Source of the DNA: Kiritimatiellia bacterium
Lineage (GTDB): Bacteria > Verrucomicrobiota > Kiritimatiellia > RFP12 > JAAYLN01
Direction: 5' to 3'
Assembly (NCBI GenBank): GCA_017509565.1
Contig: JAFWPM010000254.1
Coordinates: 1-60,400, forward strand
DNA: 60,400 nt
The notes under the pieces: model-generated
What the model was told of the DNA's origin: nothing
What the model saw: the letters and a program-made list of their open reading frames with translations, nothing else
The model's database searches: none
Shown here: one piece after another, positions 49,060-58,800 of the stretch
Layout of the letters: each line of letters starts with the position of its first letter
Position numbering within the stretch: the stretch's first letter is position 1
Program-made: the position numbers and the translations under genes

Positions 49060-51144
49060 ATGGAAACACGCCTCTTCATCGGAACCGACGGAATATCCAA
49101 TTCCCAATCGCCATCGTCCCTAGCCGAAATCATCCCCTGGAGCGCGCCAGATCCGGCGCTGCGCCTCGCCGACGAGTCGGCCGTTGACCTGGGCGAAGGC
49201 GCCTTCGCCGTCACCCGCGCCATCGTCAACGCAGGGTCCGCGCCAGTCTCGTTCCAGGACGAATTCCGCGTCAAGGACCTCTTCGACGCCACCCACTACC
49301 TCATCCCATGCGTAAACTACAACGGGAATGGCTTCGGCGGCGAGGAGAACATCTACAACGGCCGCTCCATGGGCGCAGTCAAGACTCCGACCGGGCTCTC
49401 GCTCGACGGCGACCCCTGGGTCTTCTCCTACGAGCGCACGGGCGTCCCAGGATGCACCCTCACCGAAAACGCCACGACTGGGATAGCGGTGTTCGCCGCC
49501 AACGACACGCATGAGTCGCTCGTCTGCTCCTGCTCGCTGGAGCGCCGGTCTGGGGGGGGCGACAATGCCGCGCGCTACGACCACGTCCTCATCCGCCCAG
49601 TCGTGGAATCCCCCAAGACATACGAGAACAAGGGAGTCTTCGGCCCACGCTACGAGAGCCGCATAACCCTCGCGCCGGGCGAAAAGTTCACCGCCACCAC
49701 CTACGTCTGCATCTGCCCGCCGAAATGGCGCAACTACGCGGCGGTGCCGATGATGGGGCACGCCCTTCGCCTGCTAAGGCCGTCACTCGACCCATGCATG
49801 GCCGACGACGAGGCATACGAACTTGGAACCCGCTACATCCGCTCCCTCTTCTGCATCGCGGGCGACGGCAAAACCTGGCTCCTCGCGACCAACCGCAAGC
49901 AGCGGATGTTCGGAGACCAGCACGCGGCCAGAATCACGCGGGAGGAAATGCGCGAACGCATGAAATGGGAATGGTGGACGGACATCGCCACCTTCGGGAA
50001 CGGCTTCGAGCTTGGCTTCACGGGCCAGAACTTCCTCAACGCGCGACTCCTCGCGGCGAAGGCCCTCGGCGCCGAACCGCGCGACCGGTCGCTCCTTGAA
50101 AAGTGCATTGGCGTCTTCGACGCATTCATCGCCACGCAGCGCCCAAACGGCCTGCTTTTCCCGCGCTGGAACTGGAATTCCGACGGGGGCGACCCGAACC
50201 GCGCGACCGACACCTGCAATCTCGGATGGGGCGCCGCCGAGGCCGTCCGCATGGCGCGGCTTCTCCGCGCGCACGGAATCGACAAGCCTGAGCTGGTCGA
50301 ATTCTCGCGCAAGCTGTGCGACTTCTTCCTGGACCACTGGTCGGACGAATACGGCTTCGGCAAATCGTGGCTGCTCGACGGGACCCCGGTCTCGACCGGC
50401 GGCGCAATCGGCGGGTTCATCGTCCCGGCGCTGATTGAACTCTACGACGAGTGCGGGGAGCGCAAGTACCTGGACGGGGCGCTGCGCGCCGAGGACTTCT
50501 ACTTCAGACGCGACCTGGACGACTTCATCTGCACGGCGGGGGCGATCGACTGCCAGTGCATCGACAAGGAAACGGCCTACCCCTTCATCTGGAGCGAACT
50601 CGCCCTTCACCGCATCACGGGCGGCAGCATCCACCTGGAGCGCGCCGAGAAGGCCGCCTGGTATTTCACAAGCTGGATGTTCTTCTTCGACACCGTCGTC
50701 GGCCCCGAAACCGACTTCGCGCGCTACGGCTACCACACAACCGGCGGCACGTCTGTCAGCATAGAGCACCAGGTCATCGACCCATGGGGCGGCATACTCC
50801 CGCCCGAACTGCTAGAACTGGCCGACCTCACTGGGAACGGCGCCTTCCGCCAGATTGCCGGTCTGATGTGGGCGAACTCGCTTCAGGGCATAACGAGGAA
50901 GCTCGGGGATTTCATCCACGAAACGCAGCGCCCGATCGGCTCGCAGAACGAGGCGTTCTTCCAGGCCCGCTTCAACAAGTACCGCCCCGATGTCGAACCC
51001 GGCTACTTCAACGACCTGCTGGTGTCATGGCCAAGTTCGTACCGCGTCTGGACGGTGGACCGGCTTCGCCGGCGCGGCCTGGCGATGCGCCGGGACGCCT
51101 GGCCCAGTCACCAGAAGCCATACTGCCCGGACGCCAACACGTAA
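49060..51144 (+). CDS. Six-hairpin glycosidase-like protein of unknown specificity
   Basis: The 694-residue cytoplasmic protein has an N-terminal beta-sandwich (residues 1-225) and an (alpha/alpha)6-barrel-like C-terminal part (residues about 250-680: ELGFTGQNFLNARLLAAKALG, FPRWNWNSDGGDPN, TCNLGWGAAEAVRMARLLR, EYGFGKSWLLDG, GGAIGGFIVPALIELYDECG, YFRRDLDDFICTAGAIDCQC). That layout occurs in GH127, GH88 and related families, but I cannot place it in one. It follows the cupin/MBL/DUF1116 gene by 13 bases, so the two act together. Its 3' end overlaps the convergent CPBP protease gene by 37 bases. Confidence 0.7.
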   Translation: METRLFIGTDGISNSQSPSSLAEIIPWSAPDPALRLADESAVDLGEGAFAVTRAIVNAGSAPVSFQDEFRVKDLFDATHYLIPCVNYNGNGFGGEENIYNGRSMGAVKTPTGLSLDGDPWVFSYERTGVPGCTLTENATTGIAVFAANDTHESLVCSCSLERRSGGGDNAARYDHVLIRPVVESPKTYENKGVFGPRYESRITLAPGEKFTATTYVCICPPKWRNYAAVPMMGHALRLLRPSLDPCMADDEAYELGTRYIRSLFCIAGDGKTWLLATNRKQRMFGDQHAARITREEMRERMKWEWWTDIATFGNGFELGFTGQNFLNARLLAAKALGAEPRDRSLLEKCIGVFDAFIATQRPNGLLFPRWNWNSDGGDPNRATDTCNLGWGAAEAVRMARLLRAHGIDKPELVEFSRKLCDFFLDHWSDEYGFGKSWLLDGTPVSTGGAIGGFIVPALIELYDECGERKYLDGALRAEDFYFRRDLDDFICTAGAIDCQCIDKETAYPFIWSELALHRITGGSIHLERAEKAAWYFTSWMFFFDTVVGPETDFARYGYHTTGGTSVSIEHQVIDPWGGILPPELLELADLTGNGAFRQIAGLMWANSLQGITRKLGDFIHETQRPIGSQNEAFFQARFNKYRPDVEPGYFNDLLVSWPSSYRVWTVDRLRRRGLAMRRDAWPSHQKPYCPDANT

Positions 51145-51926
51145 AGGCCGAGCGTCAGGTTTGTCACGGCGTGCGCGATAGTTGGCGCGCGCAGGCCGCC
51201 GGTCCTGACCGCCAGCATACCGTAGGCCGCGCCGGCGACGGCGCCCATGAACCAGCGGTCGTGTTCGAACGCGAACACGGCCACAACGGTCCAGAATGCC
51301 TGCGCGTCGAATGCGGACAGCGGCACCGAGCGCCAGTCGCGGCTCTGGAGCCACCTGTACAGGAAGCCGCGGAAGAAGAACTCCTCCGCGGCGGAGATCA
51401 CGAAGGCGGATCCGCACAGCCTCGCAACGGCAAGCGGCCATCCGGCCTCGGCCGGGGAAAAGGCCAACCCGGACGACGTTTGGGGAACCGCCGGGAACAG
51501 GGCGGGGTCGAAGTATTCCGGCCATGCGCCAAGCGGCATTATCAGCCATTTGTTGGAGAAAAGCGAGAAGGCCCGCAATTTCGCGTAGGCCCACGGAGTC
51601 TCCGGAAGTATCCACGCCACGGCCACGGCCAGGCCAACGGCCAGCCCGGCGGCGACATCGCGGAGGGCACTGCGTCCGGCGGCCGCGCCATTCCCCTGCC
51701 CCGCCGCCGCAACGCGCCACGGGCGGAGCGCGAAAATCAGCGCGGCGCACAGAGCCGTCTTGATGGCGTATGCAACCGGCGCGGCCGCCCTCGGGACGTT
51801 GACCGACATTGCCCCGGCGACCTGGAAGGCCAGGATGAAGGCGATCCAGAGCAGGTAGGGCGCGGCCAAAGCCGCCGCGGCGCGAAACGCGCCGCGTCCG
51901 GCCCCTTTTTCGCAGTCCAGCGCCAT
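51108..51926 (-). CDS. CPBP family intramembrane metalloprotease
   Basis: I chose ATG 51926, 8 bases after the preceding stop, with AGGCTGG as ribosome binding site. The 272-residue protein has about seven membrane spans and the CPBP/Abi motifs EEFFFRG, FEHDRW and HAVTN, which carry the catalytic glutamates and metal ligands. These proteases cut within the membrane; some act in PEP-CTERM/exosortase sorting (CAAX-protease-related family), a link I cannot confirm because no exosortase gene is visible. It is the last gene of the hom operon. Confidence 0.85.
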   Translation of the reverse strand: MALDCEKGAGRGAFRAAAALAAPYLLWIAFILAFQVAGAMSVNVPRAAAPVAYAIKTALCAALIFALRPWRVAAAGQGNGAAAGRSALRDVAAGLAVGLAVAVAWILPETPWAYAKLRAFSLFSNKWLIMPLGAWPEYFDPALFPAVPQTSSGLAFSPAEAGWPLAVARLCGSAFVISAAEEFFFRGFLYRWLQSRDWRSVPLSAFDAQAFWTVVAVFAFEHDRWFMGAVAGAAYGMLAVRTGGLRAPTIAHAVTNLTLGLYVLASGQYGFW

Positions 51927-51934
51927 GTCCAGCC

Positions 51935-52924
51935 TCAGCGGTGCAGCCCAAACATCGCCACGCCCGGTTCGGCGGCGCGAATCTTCGCCAGGATGTCCCT
52001 GCATTCGGGATCGTCCTCAACGATGACAGGCTTGACGCCATGCTCCGTCTTCCAGTTCTCGTAGAGTTCCAGCTGCCTCTTCAGGTCGCCGGAAATCCTT
52101 GCGGAATCCTTTTCCATGCGCCGAAGTTCGTCGGCCAGCCGGTTCCGTTCAGGGCCGGTCGCGGCGTCGCGCCTTTTCACAAGTTCTTCGGCCCTTGCCG
52201 CCATCCGCCGGTTTTCCGCGTTCAGCTCAAGCAGCCTTGCGGAATAGGGGTTTGCCCTGAGGGCGTCGCCCTCCATGCGCGCCTTGCGCTCAGCCAGCGC
52301 GGAGTTGAGCCGGAAATATTCCATCAGGTTGGCGACATCCGACGCATAAAGGCCATCGCGCGTCCCCTCGAACATGGCGATGTTGCTTGTGGGCACGAGG
52401 CACTGGGCGGACCACTTGCCGCCGCTCCAGACCGAGCAAAGGGCCATTTCATCGCCCCTGGAAGTAAACACGGTCTTGGCGATTTCCACGAGGAAGCCCC
52501 CTGGGGCCTTGCCCTGGAGCTTCTTGCCGTCCTTCTTGTAGACCGGCCCGTTGACGGTCAGCACGCCCCAGCGCATGACGACTGGCGACGACTGGGGGAT
52601 GGAGTCGAGCGAAAGCGGCTCGTCCTCCTGCGCCTCGCTTGGCTGCGGGCAGGCCGCCGTTGCCCCGGACTGCGCGGGCGCCGGAGCAGGCTGGCGCCGC
52701 GGCCGCGCCGTGATTTTCCTGACACCGCCGAAGGAGCGGGTGTCATGGACGGCCGGGACGGGCTGGAACGGCAGGGCGTCGCCGGAGGGGAAGTCCTCGG
52801 CGTAGTCTTCCCCGAACAATGGTTCCGGCGAAGGCTGGCGCAGCCGCTCCCAAACGGGGGGCGCGAGAAAATACACAGCCGCAGTGCCTAGGGCCAGGGC
52901 GGAAATGTAGCGCGGCCAGAACAT
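51935..52924 (-). CDS. Single-span membrane protein with a proline-rich segment and coiled coil, function unknown
   Basis: The 329-residue protein begins with one hydrophobic span (residues about 5-24) preceded by MFWPRY. A Pro/Ala/Gln-rich linker follows (residues 70-100), then a beta-rich SH3-like segment (residues 110-170: VVMRWGVLTVNGPVYKK, FLVEIAKTV, SAQCLVPTSNIAMFEG), then a charged coiled coil (residues 190-290: ALAERKARMEGDAL, ENRRMAARAEELVKRRDAA). The design suggests an inner-membrane anchored periplasmic protein that detects or spans something, but I recognise no family. It lies 2 bases after hom and 8 bases before the CPBP gene. Confidence 0.7.
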   Translation of the reverse strand: MFWPRYISALALGTAAVYFLAPPVWERLRQPSPEPLFGEDYAEDFPSGDALPFQPVPAVHDTRSFGGVRKITARPRRQPAPAPAQSGATAACPQPSEAQEDEPLSLDSIPQSSPVVMRWGVLTVNGPVYKKDGKKLQGKAPGGFLVEIAKTVFTSRGDEMALCSVWSGGKWSAQCLVPTSNIAMFEGTRDGLYASDVANLMEYFRLNSALAERKARMEGDALRANPYSARLLELNAENRRMAARAEELVKRRDAATGPERNRLADELRRMEKDSARISGDLKRQLELYENWKTEHGVKPVIVEDDPECRDILAKIRAAEPGVAMFGLHR

Positions 52925-52926
52925 CG

Positions 52927-54225
52927 CTAGTCCTTGAGGATGCGGTAGGCGACTGGCGGTTCGGCGACGACTCCGGCGGCCAGGATTTCCGCAAGCGCCT
53001 CCTTGACGCCGGCCTCGCGGGCCTTGCCGGTGATGACCACAACGGGAACCGCGCCGGGCTTGTCGTCGCCCTGCTTCTGCATCGCGGCGGCTATGCTTAC
53101 GCCGTGGTTGCCAAGTATCGTGGCGAACTTGCCAAGGGAGCCGGGCTTGTCAATCACCGAAAGGCGCGCGTAGAAGGCGTTGCGCATTTCGCTTGCGGGC
53201 ACCAGCGCGGAGGCCTCGCCCGTCTTGGGGATGACATTCCGGTGCCGGACCTCGCCGGCGGCGAGGTTCATGGCGATGTCGGCGATGTCGCCTACAACCG
53301 TGCTTGCCGTCGGGAAACGCCCTGCGCCGCGCCCGTAATAAAGGGTGTCGTCGGCCATGTCGCAGCTGACCAGCGCGGCGTTGAACACGCCGGAAACGGA
53401 TGCGAGCATGTTCGTCTTCGGCACGAGCGTCGGGGCGACGAATACCTTGATGCCGTCATCCTCGCGCGCGATGGTCGCGAGAAGCTTGATCTTGAAGCCA
53501 AGCTCCCCGGCGTAGCGGACGTCACGGCCGTCCAGCCCGCGTATGCCCTCGACGAGTATCGAGTCGAGGGGGATCTGGACGCCATACGAAAGCGCCGCGA
53601 GGATCAGCGCCTTGTGGGCCGTGTCGAACCCGTCGATGTCAAGCGACGGATTGGCCTCCGCGTAGCCGAGCCTCTGGGCGTCGGCGAGGACATCGTCGAA
53701 CGGAAGGCCCTCTTCCTCCATGCGCGTGAGGATGTAGTTGCAGGTGCCGTTGAGGATGCCGTTTATGCGCCGCACGGCGTTGCCGACAAGGCCCTCGCGC
53801 AGGACTCGGATGATAGGGATGCCGCCTCCGACCGAGGCTCCGAAGTATATGTCAACGCCCTTGTCGGCCGCACGCCCGAATATTTCGGCGCCGCACTCGG
53901 CAAGGAGTTTCTTGTTTGCCGTGACGACGGCCTTGCCGGCATCTATTGCGGCGAGGATGACCTTCCGCGCTATGCCAATCCCGCCGATGAGCTCCACTAC
54001 AATGTCAACGGAGGGGTCCGATATCGCCGCGAAGGCATCGGTGCAAAGTATTGCCGGATCGACCTTCACGCCGCGGTCCGTGGTGATGTCAAGGTCGGCT
54101 ATCTTGGCAAGTGAGATGTCAAGGCCCGTTCTGGCGACGAGCAGGTCGTGGTTCTTCGTCAGGATTTCGGCGACACCCGCGCCTACGGTCCCGAAGCCTA
54201 CAATCGCAACTCCTATTTTCTTCAT
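52927..54225 (-). CDS. hom: Homoserine dehydrogenase
   Basis: I chose ATG 54225 (AAAGGAATCTGGGAA upstream), which places the Rossmann motif GFGTVGAG at once. The 432-residue protein has VTANKKLLAECG, YFGASVGGGIPII, GILNGTCNYILTRM, YAEANPSLDIDGFDTAHKA and GRGAGRFPTASTVVGDI, followed by a C-terminal ACT domain (residues about 350-432) for amino-acid feedback. It reduces aspartate semialdehyde to homoserine on the way to threonine and methionine. It heads an operon with the coiled-coil membrane protein and the CPBP protease, and is divergent from gltD. Confidence 0.95.
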   Translation of the reverse strand: MKKIGVAIVGFGTVGAGVAEILTKNHDLLVARTGLDISLAKIADLDITTDRGVKVDPAILCTDAFAAISDPSVDIVVELIGGIGIARKVILAAIDAGKAVVTANKKLLAECGAEIFGRAADKGVDIYFGASVGGGIPIIRVLREGLVGNAVRRINGILNGTCNYILTRMEEEGLPFDDVLADAQRLGYAEANPSLDIDGFDTAHKALILAALSYGVQIPLDSILVEGIRGLDGRDVRYAGELGFKIKLLATIAREDDGIKVFVAPTLVPKTNMLASVSGVFNAALVSCDMADDTLYYGRGAGRFPTASTVVGDIADIAMNLAAGEVRHRNVIPKTGEASALVPASEMRNAFYARLSVIDKPGSLGKFATILGNHGVSIAAAMQKQGDDKPGAVPVVVITGKAREAGVKEALAEILAAGVVAEPPVAYRILKD

Positions 54226-54260
54226 TTCCCAGATTCCTTTGTTTAAAATGCGACCTTTCC

Positions 54261-54266
54261 AATATA
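54261..54266 (-). promoter_or_regulatory. Predicted extended -10 element of hom
   Basis: TGGTATATT on the minus strand. The expected leader is about 29 bases and includes the ribosome binding site. Confidence 0.5.
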
Positions 54267-54469
54267 CCAAATCACAGTTCACCGCGGCAAGCGCCGGTTT
54301 TGCGCCGCGCGGACGTGACGGGGCGCCGCGCCGTGGCGAAGGGCGTTCCTGCGGGCGTCGTGGCGCGCCCACTTTTACATTTTCTTGTCGCCGGGGAACG
54401 GATGTTGGACCGCCGATGTAAAGATACGCCCGTCGGATTGGCACGGAATCGCATTGGCATGGCCTGTGC

Positions 54470-54475
54470 TACCTT
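54470..54475 (+). promoter_or_regulatory. Predicted extended -10 element of gltD
   Basis: TGCTACCTT. The expected start of transcription is about 2 bases before ATG 54484, and no ribosome binding site is present, so the transcript is probably leaderless. The 54267-54469 stretch between hom and gltD is GC-rich and holds nothing else that I can support. Confidence 0.4.
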
Positions 54476-54483
54476 TCACTTTC

Positions 54484-55845
54484 ATGCAAAGGATAGCAGA
54501 CATATACCGGGAAACGGGCGAACGCAGGCGCGACTGGCGCGAGGTCGAGCGCCTGCTTTCGGATTGCGAACTGACCGGGCAGGCCGGGCGCTGCATGAAC
54601 TGCGGCATGCCATTCTGCCACGCCTACGGATGTCCTCTCGGCAATCTCGTGCCGGACCAGAACCGCGCCGTCTCCCAAGGCGACTGGAGGCGCGCATACG
54701 CGCTCCTTTCGGCGAATTCAGACTTCCCCGAATTCACCTCGCGGGTCTGCCCCGCGCTGTGCGAGGCGAGTTGCGTCCATAACCTCGACGAGGAGCCCGT
54801 CATGGTGCGGCAATTCGAGAAGCGCATCACAGAGACGGCCTTCGCCAGCGGCTGGGTCGTGCCGCGGCCGCCGGCCCGTGAAAACGGGCGCCGCGTGGCC
54901 GTAATTGGCGCGGGGCCGTCCGGGCTGTCGGCCGCCGTGACGCTTCGCAGGCGAGGATGGGGCGTGACGGTGTACGAGAGGCGGGCGGACATCGGCGGCC
55001 TGCTCCGCTACGGGATACCATGCTTCAAGCTCGACAAGGGGCTGATAGACCGGCGCAGGAAAATATTGGAGGCCGAGGGCATCCGCTTCGTGACGGGCTG
55101 TGAAATCGGCAAGGACATCTCCGCGGAATGGCTGGCGCGCCGCCACGACGCCGTAGTCGTCGCCATCGGGACGCCCGCCGCGCGCGACCTGAAGATACCG
55201 GGGCGCGAACTCGGCGGCATCCACCTGGCCCTTGAACTCCTCGAAGGGCAAAACCGCCATTTGACTGGTGAAATACCGCAAGCCCCGATTGACGCCAGGG
55301 GCAGGCGCGTCCTGGTGATCGGGGGCGGGGACACCGGCTCCGATTGCGTAGGGACGGCCATACGCCAAGGCGCGGCAAGCGTCACGCAAATCGAAATCAT
55401 GCCCAGGCCGCCAGAGAACCGGGATGCGTCCACGCCTTGGCCCCTCTGGCCATACATGCTGCGCACGAGCTCCAGCCACAAGGAGGGGTGCGAACGCCGC
55501 TGGAGTCTCAATTCGCTGAAGTTCACAGGCGAAGGGAATATGGTCGCCGGCGTGGAGGTCGAGACTGTCGAATGGGAGTTTTCGCCGCAGGGCAGGCCGA
55601 TGAAGTTCAAGCCGGTCCCGGGCAGCGGGGAGACGATTGCGGCCGACATGGTATTCCTGGCCATGGGCTTCACCGGCGTTCCCCCGGACACGCCGCTGGT
55701 CGCGCAGCTCGGGCTCGCCCAGACGCCGCGCACGGCACTTGTCCCGGATCCCGGCCGCGGCGTATATTGCGTTGGCGACTGCGCAAACGGGGCGTCGCTC
55801 GTGGTTAGGGCGATAGCGGACGGCAAGGGCATTGGACTCTATTGA
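54484..55845 (+). CDS. gltD: Glutamate synthase small subunit
   Basis: The 453-residue protein starts MQRIADIYRETGERRRDW. The N-terminal domain carries iron-sulfur cysteines (CMNCGMPFCHAYGC and VCPALCEASC). FAD- and NADPH-binding folds follow (GAGPSGLSAA, ADIGGLLRYGIPCFKLDK, VIGGGDTGSDC, CVGDCANGASLVVRAI). It supplies electrons from NADPH to the large subunit for making two glutamates from glutamine and 2-oxoglutarate. gltB starts 13 bases after its stop. The order gltD-gltB is the reverse of the E. coli order. Confidence 0.95.
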   Translation: MQRIADIYRETGERRRDWREVERLLSDCELTGQAGRCMNCGMPFCHAYGCPLGNLVPDQNRAVSQGDWRRAYALLSANSDFPEFTSRVCPALCEASCVHNLDEEPVMVRQFEKRITETAFASGWVVPRPPARENGRRVAVIGAGPSGLSAAVTLRRRGWGVTVYERRADIGGLLRYGIPCFKLDKGLIDRRRKILEAEGIRFVTGCEIGKDISAEWLARRHDAVVVAIGTPAARDLKIPGRELGGIHLALELLEGQNRHLTGEIPQAPIDARGRRVLVIGGGDTGSDCVGTAIRQGAASVTQIEIMPRPPENRDASTPWPLWPYMLRTSSSHKEGCERRWSLNSLKFTGEGNMVAGVEVETVEWEFSPQGRPMKFKPVPGSGETIAADMVFLAMGFTGVPPDTPLVAQLGLAQTPRTALVPDPGRGVYCVGDCANGASLVVRAIADGKGIGLY

Positions 55846-55858
55846 ACGGGTGGCAGCG

Positions 55859-58800
55859 ATGAATCTCCAAGCAAACGAAGGCCGCGAAAGCCGCAGCCTC
55901 TACAGAAGCGAATACGAACGCGACGCATGCGGCGTCGGGATGGTGGCCGACCTCTCGGGCGAGGCCAGCCATGGCATCGTGGTCAAGGGCATCACGGTCC
56001 TGAAGCGCCTGATGCACCGCGGCGCCACGGGCAACGATCCCGAGACTGGCGACGGCGCCGGGCTTCTGCTTAAAATACCGCAGGGCTTTTTCAGGAAAAC
56101 CGTCCCCGTCCTGCAGGGGAGGTTCGGCATTGCCGTGATTTTCGGCGGCAAGGGCGAGGAGGAGGCTATTGGCGACGCCGTCCGCGCCGAGGGATGCAGG
56201 GTCCTTGCCTGGCGCGACGTGCCGACGGTCCCCGCCGCGATAGGCCGCGACGCCCGCGCGGCAATGCCGCGCATCTGGCAGCTTTTCATCGGCCCAGCCG
56301 ACGACTGCGCCGACGAGGCATCCTTTGAACGGCGCCTCTACATTGTGCGGCGGCAGATCGAAAAGGCGGCCCCGTCGGCCTATGTCTGCTCCTGCTCGTC
56401 GCGAACCGTCGTTTACAAGGGCCTCCTCCTTGCGACGCAGATTGAGAAATTCTACCCTGACCTTTCCGATCCCGACTTCATCTCGCCATTTGCCATCGTC
56501 CACCAGCGCTACTCCACAAACACATTCCCGACGTGGGAGCTGGCGCACCCCTTCCGCTGCATCGCCCACAACGGTGAGATCAACGCCCTGAAGGGGAACC
56601 TCAACGCGCTCGCCGCGCGCGAAGCCTCGCTTGCGTCGCCGCTATTCGGCGACGACCTGCGGAAGGTGCTGCCCGTGGCGCGAGGCGGGCAGTCGGACTC
56701 GGCCTCACTCGACAACGTCTTCGAACTGCTCGTCGCAGCGGGGCGCGACGCCCCCCACGCCATGATGATGCTCATTCCGCAGGCATGGGGCGCCAAATAC
56801 CACATGGGCCACGACGTCAGGGCCTTCTACGAATACCACTCCGCCCTGATGGAGCCCTGGGACGGCCCGGCCGCCGTGGCCTTCACCGACGGCATCGGGC
56901 TAGGCGCGGCGCTCGACCGCAACGGGTTGCGCCCAGCGCGATGGACGCTTACCGCGGACGGGCTCTTCGTCCTGGCGTCCGAAACCGGCGTATTGGACAT
57001 CGCCCCGGGGGACGTCCGGCGCCGCGGCCGCCTTAAACCCGGTTCAATTCTCTGGCTGGACCTTGGGAAACACCGCCTAGTCGAGGACTCCGAGCTGAAG
57101 GCCTTTTACGCGCGGCGGCGCCCGTACCGCCGCTGGGTCAAGGAAAACCACATCCCGGTCACGGGGCTTTTCACGGAAATCGCGCCTTCGCGGCCGGCCG
57201 ACGGCCTCAAGGGGCGGCAGGCGGCCTTCGGCTACACGCTTGAAGATGTCGAACAGATTCTCCGCCCCATGGCGGAGACCGGGCAGGAGCCTGTCGGCGC
57301 GATGGGCAACGACGCCGCGCTCGCGTGCCTGAGGAAGGTCGAAGGTCAGAAGGTCGAAGGTCGCAGGCCGGGAGTGTCGCTCTTCGATTTCTTCCACCAG
57401 CTTTTCGCGCAGGTTACAAACCCGCCGATAGACCCCATCCGCGAGGAACTGGTCATGTCGATCATGACCTACATCGGCAATCAGGGCAACATCCTCGACG
57501 AGACTCCGGGCCACGCGCGGCTCGTGAAGATGACGCGTCCCGTGCTGACGGACGACGAACTCTCCCGGCTGCGCAACATCCCCGACTTCCCGGCCGCGAC
57601 GCTGCCGCTGTTCTTCGGCGCGGAAGGGCTGAAGGCCGCGCTCGACGGCCTAGCGGCCACCGCGCTCGCCGCCGCGAAGGGAGGCGCGAAGATCCTCGTG
57701 CTGAGCGACAAGGAGATGGACGCGCGGCATGGGACGAGAGACGGGACATCGCGTCTCGCGCCTGGCGTCAACTGTCAATCCGACGCCTCCTGCCCCCGCA
57801 TCCCATCGCTACTTGCCGTGGCGGCGGTGAACAAGGCTCTCGCCGAATCTGGCGCCAGGCCGTCGGTGGGAATCGTCGTCGAGTCCGGCGAAGTGCTTGA
57901 AGTCCACCACTTCGCCGTCCTGCTCGGCTTTGGCGCGACGGCGGTGAACCCCTGGCTCGCCCTCGAAACGGTGGCGGAGATCGGCAGGGCCGACGCGGTG
58001 AAGGCGACGGCCAACTACGTCGCGGCCACCTGCAGGGGGCTCATGAAGATCATGTCCAAGATGGGGATATCGACACTGCGCTCATACCGCTCGGCGCGGA
58101 TTTTCGAAGCCGTCGGGCTCGGGCCGAAGATTGTGAGCGAATACTTTGCAGGAATCGCCTCCCCGGTCGGAGGACTGGAGCTGGAGGAGATCGAAAGCAT
58201 TGTCTCGCGCAGAGGCGCAGAGGGACTTCCCCCCGGCGGGGAGTACCGCTTCCGCAAAGGCGGGGAGGAACACCTGTGGAACCCGCAGCGTTTGACAGAC
58301 TTCCGCGAGTCAGTGCGGCACAACGACTACGGGCGTTTCAGGCGCTACACGGACGACATCGACCGGAACAGCCATGTCACCCTGCGTTCGCAGCTGGAAT
58401 TTGCGAATGCCGCCAATTCGGAACTTGAAAATGGAGCTGGCGGCAATCTCGCGATGGCAACGCCTGTCGAGCCCGCAGATTCAATAGTGAAGCACTTCGT
58501 CGGCGGGGCGATGTCGCTCGGCTCCCTCTCGCCGGAGGCACATGAAACCATCGCGCTTGCGCTGAACGGCCTCGGCACGATGTCGAACTCCGGGGAGGGC
58601 GGCGAGAACCCCGAACGCTACGGGACCGACCGGAACAGCGCCATCAAGCAGGTCGCATCCGGCCGCTTCGGCGTGACAATCGAATATCTGCGCTCCGCGA
58701 AGGACCTGCAGATCAAACTCGCGCAGGGCGCCAAGCCCGGCGAGGGCGGCCACCTCCCGGCCCACAAGGTCAACCCGTTCGTCGCGCGCCTGCGCCACGC

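Noticed and set aside
2985-57362. Possible CRISPR array from the short repeats
   Set aside because: The period-7 and palindromic repeats have no regular spacers of 25-40 bases and no cas genes are present.
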